From the NCBI GenBank assembly GCA_030587405.1, contig JAUQZD010000070.1:1-42356 (forward strand): a stretch of DNA of 42,356 nt, given 5' to 3'. The translations under genes and the position numbers were made by a program. Within the stretch, counting starts at the first letter, position 1, and each line of letters begins with the position of its first letter. Below are positions 39,213-42,356 of this stretch, piece after piece. This DNA is from Candidatus Freyrarchaeum guaymasense (lineage in GTDB: Archaea > Asgardarchaeota > Jordarchaeia > Jordarchaeales > Freyrarchaeaceae). The notes beneath the pieces were generated by a model, which did not search any database, was not told where the DNA came from, and saw nothing but the letters and a program-made list of their open reading frames with translations.

Positions 39213-39680
39213 ATGGGTGAGAAGGAGGAATATCTGATAATTCCTGGTAAGTGGGAGATCCCATACAGGCACTCCGCTGGAAAGTTCGCGACAAGATTCT
39301 TTAACGAGTTGAAGAACGGGAAGATCATGGGTGTTAAATGTTCTAAGTGCGGTCGAGTTCTGATCCCGCCGAGATCCTTCTGTGAGCGGTGCTTCACTCC
39401 AATAGAGGAATGGGTGGAAGTTAAGGATACAGGCGTCATAGAGACGTTCACGATATGCTATGAGAAGTTTACCGGGCTACCGGACCCACCGTATACCGTT
39501 GCGGTGATAAAGCTTGACGGGGCAGACACGGGTATGATGCACTTCATCGGAGGAGTAGACCTATCAGACCCGAAGAAGGCAATAGAAAAGATTAAGGTAG
39601 GCGCAAGAGTGAAGGCTAAGTGGAGGGCTGAAAGAACAGGAAGCATACTTGACATAGAATACTTCGAAATTGCGGAGTAA
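39213..39680 (+). CDS. DUF35 Zn-ribbon/OB-fold protein, second operon
   Basis: The 155-residue protein has an N-terminal helix (YRHSAGKFATRFFNELKNG), a zinc ribbon with Cys43, Cys46, Cys57 and Cys60, and an OB fold that ends GARVKAKWRAERTG. It completes the class A / class B / DUF35 operon. ATG 39213 follows GGAGGTG by about 8 bases; the GTG at 39183 in the same frame overlaps the previous gene and has no Shine-Dalgarno. It is the only DUF35 gene here, against two in the first operon. Confidence 0.85.
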   Translation: MGEKEEYLIIPGKWEIPYRHSAGKFATRFFNELKNGKIMGVKCSKCGRVLIPPRSFCERCFTPIEEWVEVKDTGVIETFTICYEKFTGLPDPPYTVAVIKLDGADTGMMHFIGGVDLSDPKKAIEKIKVGARVKAKWRAERTGSILDIEYFEIAE

Positions 39681-39839
39681 TGGCTCCTCACCTTTCTCTC
39701 TTATTTTTCATCGAGACGGTTGAATAAGCGGGATTTTTCCTAATAGGTTCTAGGTTCTAAAACTGCTTTCCTATACTTTGTGTGAAAGACGCTGAGTGGA
39801 AAGCGACGAATTTACTGAATCAAGTAGGACTGGGTTACT
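39681..39839. other. Intergenic, no gene seen
   Basis: It starts with TTATTTTTC-like T-rich sequence near 39701, which may end transcription of the operon. With the weak small frame that follows, the gene-poor stretch runs to 40119. Confidence 0.35.
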
Positions 39840-40046
39840 TTAAACTCTGTTTATCTTCTTGGCCGAAAAGAGCGACTTCCGGATCACCTGCGTCATCGAT
39901 GACTCCACGTTTCTGAGTGCCAGTTTAATGTCCTTCAGCCATTTACTGTTTTCTTCCGGTATCCGACAACGCTCACAGCCCTCCCTGCTACCTCTACTTC
40001 TCTCTCCCGAGAGCAGCCTCATCTTTTCCACAGCTTCTGCACTCAC
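39840..40046 (-). CDS. Possible small protein with a CxxC motif
   Basis: A 68-residue frame starts at GTG 40046. It is charged and helical (AEAVEKMRLLSGERSRGSRE, then CERC, then KWLKDIKLALRNVESS). A TATA sequence on the minus strand at 40071-40086 would start transcription only about six bases before the GTG, as in leaderless archaeal transcripts. No family was recognised. Its divergence from the vapBC pair could make it part of that locus. It may also be chance. Confidence 0.35.
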   Translation of the reverse strand: MSAEAVEKMRLLSGERSRGSREGCERCRIPEENSKWLKDIKLALRNVESSMTQVIRKSLFSAKKINRV

Positions 40047-40070
40047 CTTCGCTTGACGGCTTTTGCCCTT

Positions 40071-40086
40071 CCAAAAAATTTATCAG
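40071..40086. promoter_or_regulatory. Shared bidirectional TATA region (vapBC / small ORF)
   Basis: CCAAAAAATTTATCAG can be read as a TATA box in either direction: ATAAATTTTTTGG on the minus strand, and AAAATTTATC on the plus strand with a start near 40104 before the ATG at 40120. Confidence 0.35.
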
Positions 40087-40119
40087 TTTGGCAACGAAAT
40101 GAGTTGATGGTGATTAGCA

Positions 40120-40335
40120 ATGATTATGGAAGTTAAAAAGATAGATAGCCAGGGAAGAGTTGTTCTGCCTAAAAGATGGCGGGACAGGTGGGGTAACGAG
40201 GTGATTCTGGTTGAGTTCGAGGACAGGATAGAGATCCTGCCAAGGAAGAAGCCCAAACTATCGCGGTTTTTCGATATAGTTGAGGTTGAAGTCGAAGAGG
40301 ATGTTGAGAGAGAGCTTCTGGAGGATATGCTGTGA
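40120..40335 (+). CDS. vapB: AbrB/MazE-type antitoxin (VapB-like)
   Basis: The 71-residue protein has the swapped-hairpin DNA-binding fold: VKKIDSQGRVVLPKRWRDRW, then VILVEFEDRIEILPRK. The acidic C-terminal helix (EVEEDVERELLEDML) is the usual part that wraps the toxin. It neutralises the PIN toxin and represses its own operon. The gene overlaps vapC by four bases. ATG 40126 is an alternative start. Confidence 0.85.
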   Translation: MIMEVKKIDSQGRVVLPKRWRDRWGNEVILVEFEDRIEILPRKKPKLSRFFDIVEVEVEEDVERELLEDML

Positions 40336-40748
40336 GGTTCATAGATGCAAACGTCTTTCTCTACGCTGCGATAAAGCCTAAAGGAACAGTTGACAAGAAG
40401 ATCCTTGAAAGAAAGGAAAAGGCTAAGCGAATCCTGCTCAGGATAGAAAACGGTGAGGAAGCAGTCACTACCGTTGTTCATTTAAGCGAGGTAGCGAACA
40501 TCCTTGAGGCGAAAACGAACCTCACCATAGCCTTGATGTTCATAGAAAGCTTGTTGCTCGCTGAGAACGTTATGATTTTACCAGTTTCACACGAGGATTA
40601 CCTAAAAGCCCTGCTAGTCGCCAAGGAGAAGAACGTCAGCGTGAACGATGCACTAGCCTACTTAAAGATGAGAAAGCTCGACATCAAGGAAATATACACA
40701 TTCGACAATCACTTTAAGAACCTAGACGTTGTAATTGTGAAGGACTGA
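40332..40748 (+). CDS. vapC: PIN-domain ribonuclease toxin (VapC-like)
   Basis: The 138-residue PIN domain keeps the acidic metal-binding residues: Asp5 in FIDANVFLY, Glu in HLSEVANIL (about 53), Asp in SVNDALAYL and Asp in IYTFDNHF. VapC proteins cut RNA, often tRNA or rRNA, when VapB is lost. The start is GTG 40332 and overlaps the VapB stop. TTTTTATTTCTTC just after the stop may be a terminator. Confidence 0.87.
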   Translation: MRFIDANVFLYAAIKPKGTVDKKILERKEKAKRILLRIENGEEAVTTVVHLSEVANILEAKTNLTIALMFIESLLLAENVMILPVSHEDYLKALLVAKEKNVSVNDALAYLKMRKLDIKEIYTFDNHFKNLDVVIVKD

Positions 40749-41260
40749 TGTTTTTATTTCTTCAAAAATTCAAGATTGAAGACTAACATCCCCTCTTTTG
40801 AAATTCTTTAGTTCCGCTTAGACGTACAGAAACGCTTCCCGGCCAACACGCATTTCCGTCCTCTTTTCTGAGATTCAAGCTGTACCTCCTAACGTCCTTA
40901 ATCTCAACAGCCATCCAAACCCTTTTCTGTAGACCCTCTGAAGGAAAATTCTGTTGGATTTTCTATTTGTCCTAGAAAGGTGATTTCCCATCTTACCCGT
41001 GTATTGCATTCTCCTTTCCTCGTTTGCTGTTAGAAGCGGGTAGTAATCTTGTTAGGTTACCGCTTAACCTAAAAGGATGAAGAAGAAGTTTACCCCTCTA
41101 TTCTCAGCTACTATGGCTTCCGAGCGCTTAAACCCCGACCACTTTCAAGCTGGAAAACCGAATTCAGCATATATAACTGAATAACTTTAGATTCTCACGT
41201 CAACTTACATATGAAAATTAAACGAATGTATAAGTTTTATCGAGTATGGTGTGGAAAAAC
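40749..41260. other. Gene-free stretch with a doubtful 43-residue frame
   Basis: On the minus strand an ATG frame at 40783-40914 reads MAVEIKDVRRYSLNLRKEDG, then NACWPGSVSVRLSG. It looks like protein, but no Shine-Dalgarno is clear and upstream there is only a short in-frame extension. I see it as a possible remnant. Nothing else was recognised; CATATATAAC near 41170 is TATA-like. Confidence 0.3.
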
Positions 41261-41632
41261 CTATCTTAACGTTATCAAGATACTTACAATTAGTGTGAAT
41301 ATCGATATTAATATGCTGAGAATGACGAAGGATAAACGCGAAATCCTGTAAAGTTCATCAAACCGCTTGTTCATGTCCTCAAACCGCTTGTTAACGTCCT
41401 CAAACCGCTTGTTAACGTCCTCAAACCGCCTGTCCACAGCCTCAAACCGCTTGTCCACGTAGCCGAGCAGCTCCTCAAACCGCTTGTTAACGTCCTCAAA
41501 CCGCCTGTCCACTAGGTCTACTAGGAGTTTTATGTCTTGTTTTGTTGCTACGTCTTTTAGTGGTAGGAGTTTTTCCAGTTCTTTTCTGACGATTTCAATT
41601 ACTTCGAGTTTTTGTGCATCTGTTAGTCCCAT
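41261..41632 (-). CDS. Coiled-coil protein with heptad repeats and a C-terminal membrane anchor
   Basis: The 123-residue protein starts MGLTDAQKLEVIEIVRKELE and passes through repeats of the type KRFEDVN, each seven residues. It ends in one membrane span (LSFVILSILISIFTLIVSIL) followed by ITLR. The outline is a long helix on the cytoplasmic face held by a C-terminal tail anchor. I place the start at ATG 41632, which has GGAGGG seven bases upstream, instead of the longer frame to 41785 that lacks such a site. Similar repeat proteins are common in thermophilic archaea and have no assigned function. Confidence 0.7.
   Translation of the reverse strand: MGLTDAQKLEVIEIVRKELEKLLPLKDVATKQDIKLLVDLVDRRFEDVNKRFEELLGYVDKRFEAVDRRFEDVNKRFEDVNKRFEDMNKRFDELYRISRLSFVILSILISIFTLIVSILITLR
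41357..41512. repeat. 21-bp imperfect tandem repeats
   Basis: AAACCGC recurs at 41360, 41381, 41402, 41423, 41444, 41477 and 41498, spaced by 21 bp except one interval of 33. Each unit encodes one heptad of the coiled coil. Confidence 0.85.
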
Positions 41633-42121
41633 TGGAACCCTCCTGAAACAATAGTATGGGGTGGTGAAGATAAGTTTTTCGTAGATGCCGGCTTCGTTTC
41701 GAATTTCTTTTTCGTGTTTTCCAAGTTTAACGTAAACTTTGATGGCTAATGTCATTAGTTTGTATAAAATGTGAACAGCCACCAAACCACTTAAATTATT
41801 TAATAAACGATAAAGAAGGCAATATCATCCTCGCTTCAGCTCACCCTTTTCTTCCTGACATCTATCTTCATCGGCTTCTCAAAAAGCCCGGGGAGTTGAA
41901 ATTGCATCACTCGCAGAGAACCCCTAAGACCCCTTGCAGAACAGCTTCTCTTAATACCTAGCCTTGTAGAGGGCGCTCACCTTCTTAAACGTCCCGAAGT
42001 CTAAGACCCCTATTCTCATTAGCTATGTTTTATGAAATTTAACCTATCATACTTAAAAGTTAAATGCACAGCTAAATTAGAATACGCATTAACAGGGAGA
42101 AAAAAGAGGGGATGCTGCCGT
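41633..42121. other. Gene-free stretch with a short coding scrap
   Basis: On the minus strand a 22-residue frame at 41951-42019 reads MRIGVLDFGTFKKVSALYKA before a stop and looks like the start of a lost gene. No complete gene was seen on either strand. Confidence 0.3.
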
Positions 42122-42356
42122 TTACTCTATTTTTGGTCTTTGGTCTAGTATTCTTGTTGCTTTTAGTGATGATCTTGGGTCGAATATTTCGAATGGTGAT
42201 GATACGAATTCTATTTCGGGTCTCATTTCGACGGCTCTGATGACTGCGTCTGTTATCTTGGCTTTGAGTTCTTCGTTCGGGATCTCTCCTGATGGGGCTA
42301 TTCTTACTATGAGCTTGTCTAGTGAGTATGGGTCGTTTGGGTCTGTTTTGGCGAAG
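42122..42356 (-). CDS. PaaK-like protein, C-terminal end only
   Basis: The minus-strand frame from the right edge to the TAA at 42122-42124 gives 77 residues of a PaaK-type C-terminal domain. It contains SLDKLIVRIAP, ELKAKITDAVIRAVEMRPE, the strand IEFVSSPFEIFDP and a final SSLKATRILDQRPKIE, matching the end of family members where a lysine lies near the last ten residues. The plus-strand sequence is strongly G/T-rich here (46 of 60 bases at 42121-42180 by hand count), which shows as A-ending codons. The rest of the gene lies outside the window. It is the fifth PaaK-like gene. Confidence 0.75.
   Translation of the reverse strand, partial: FAKTDPNDPYSLDKLIVRIAPSGEIPNEELKAKITDAVIRAVEMRPEIEFVSSPFEIFDPRSSLKATRILDQRPKIE

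Noticed and set aside
41357..41512. CRISPR array at the 21-bp repeats
   Set aside because: Units are contiguous without spacers and encode heptads in frame.
41633..41785. N-terminal extension of the coiled-coil protein
   Set aside because: The frame is open to 41785, but the Shine-Dalgarno GGAGGG directly before ATG 41632 fixes a shorter protein.

Overview
The window reads as a thermophilic archaeon, probably of the Thermoproteota (TACK) side. Archaeal BRE/TATA boxes precede many genes. There is a group II (thermosome-type) chaperonin relative, indolepyruvate:ferredoxin oxidoreductase, ADP-forming acyl-CoA synthetase alpha-type proteins, a Lac-S-like GH1 glycosidase, and VapBC and MNT/HEPN toxin-antitoxin pairs. 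Purine-rich Shine-Dalgarno sites sit before many GTG and TTG starts. No rRNA, tRNA, CRISPR array or intact transposase was seen, so the exact lineage stays open.

Layout. 1-5.8 kb: a phenylacetate-CoA-ligase-like (PaaK-like) gene running off the left edge, divergent from a frameshifted NMO-type flavoprotein gene, then a DUF35 / thiolase-like / thiolase-like / DUF35 operon. 6-10.4 kb: a decayed GyrI-like gene, a UroD/MtaA-family gene, a corrinoid-type Fe-S protein gene, an AT-rich gene remnant and a GH1 glycosidase. 10.5-21.8 kb: mostly minus strand, with a membrane protein, an LLM-class flavin enzyme, an ACD alpha protein, three PaaK-like genes and an SCP2-domain protein; glutamate dehydrogenase and an MntA/HepT toxin-antitoxin cassette lie on the plus strand among them. 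21.8-23.6 kb: a decay zone holding a ruined COG1600-type Fe-S gene and a candidate structured RNA with its own promoter. 23.6-34.5 kb: a degenerate chaperonin, an AcuA-like acetyltransferase, a lipoate-protein ligase, an MNT/HEPN pair with a perfect internal duplication, a DapA-family lyase, IorB-IorA, a frameshifted HDAC/AcuC-like gene and a frameshifted unknown gene. 34.7-42.4 kb: a second ACD alpha protein divergent from a GNAT gene, a second thiolase-like / thiolase-like / DUF35 operon, VapBC, a coiled-coil membrane protein and the 3' end of another PaaK-like gene.

How it fits together. Glutamate dehydrogenase, indolepyruvate oxidoreductase and ACD alpha proteins suggest fermentation of (aromatic) amino acids through acyl-CoA. 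Five PaaK-like genes, two Cys-less thiolase-like/DUF35 sets, an SCP2 carrier-like protein and two flavoenzymes suggest a dedicated acyl-CoA pathway for an unknown acid. The AcuA-like and GNAT acetyltransferases plus the HDAC homologue suggest control of acyl-CoA synthetases by lysine acetylation.

The most novel points are the duplicated operon of paired thiolase-like proteins without nucleophilic Cys or GHP His beside DUF35 subunits, the pseudoknotted RNA candidate at 22.96-23.14 kb, the structured direct repeats flanking the MntA/HepT cassette, the duplicated degenerate nucleotidyltransferase, and PaaK-like paralogues with a lost P-loop or lost C-terminal domain. Several genes are broken at G or C homopolymers, so part of the apparent decay may be sequencing error.
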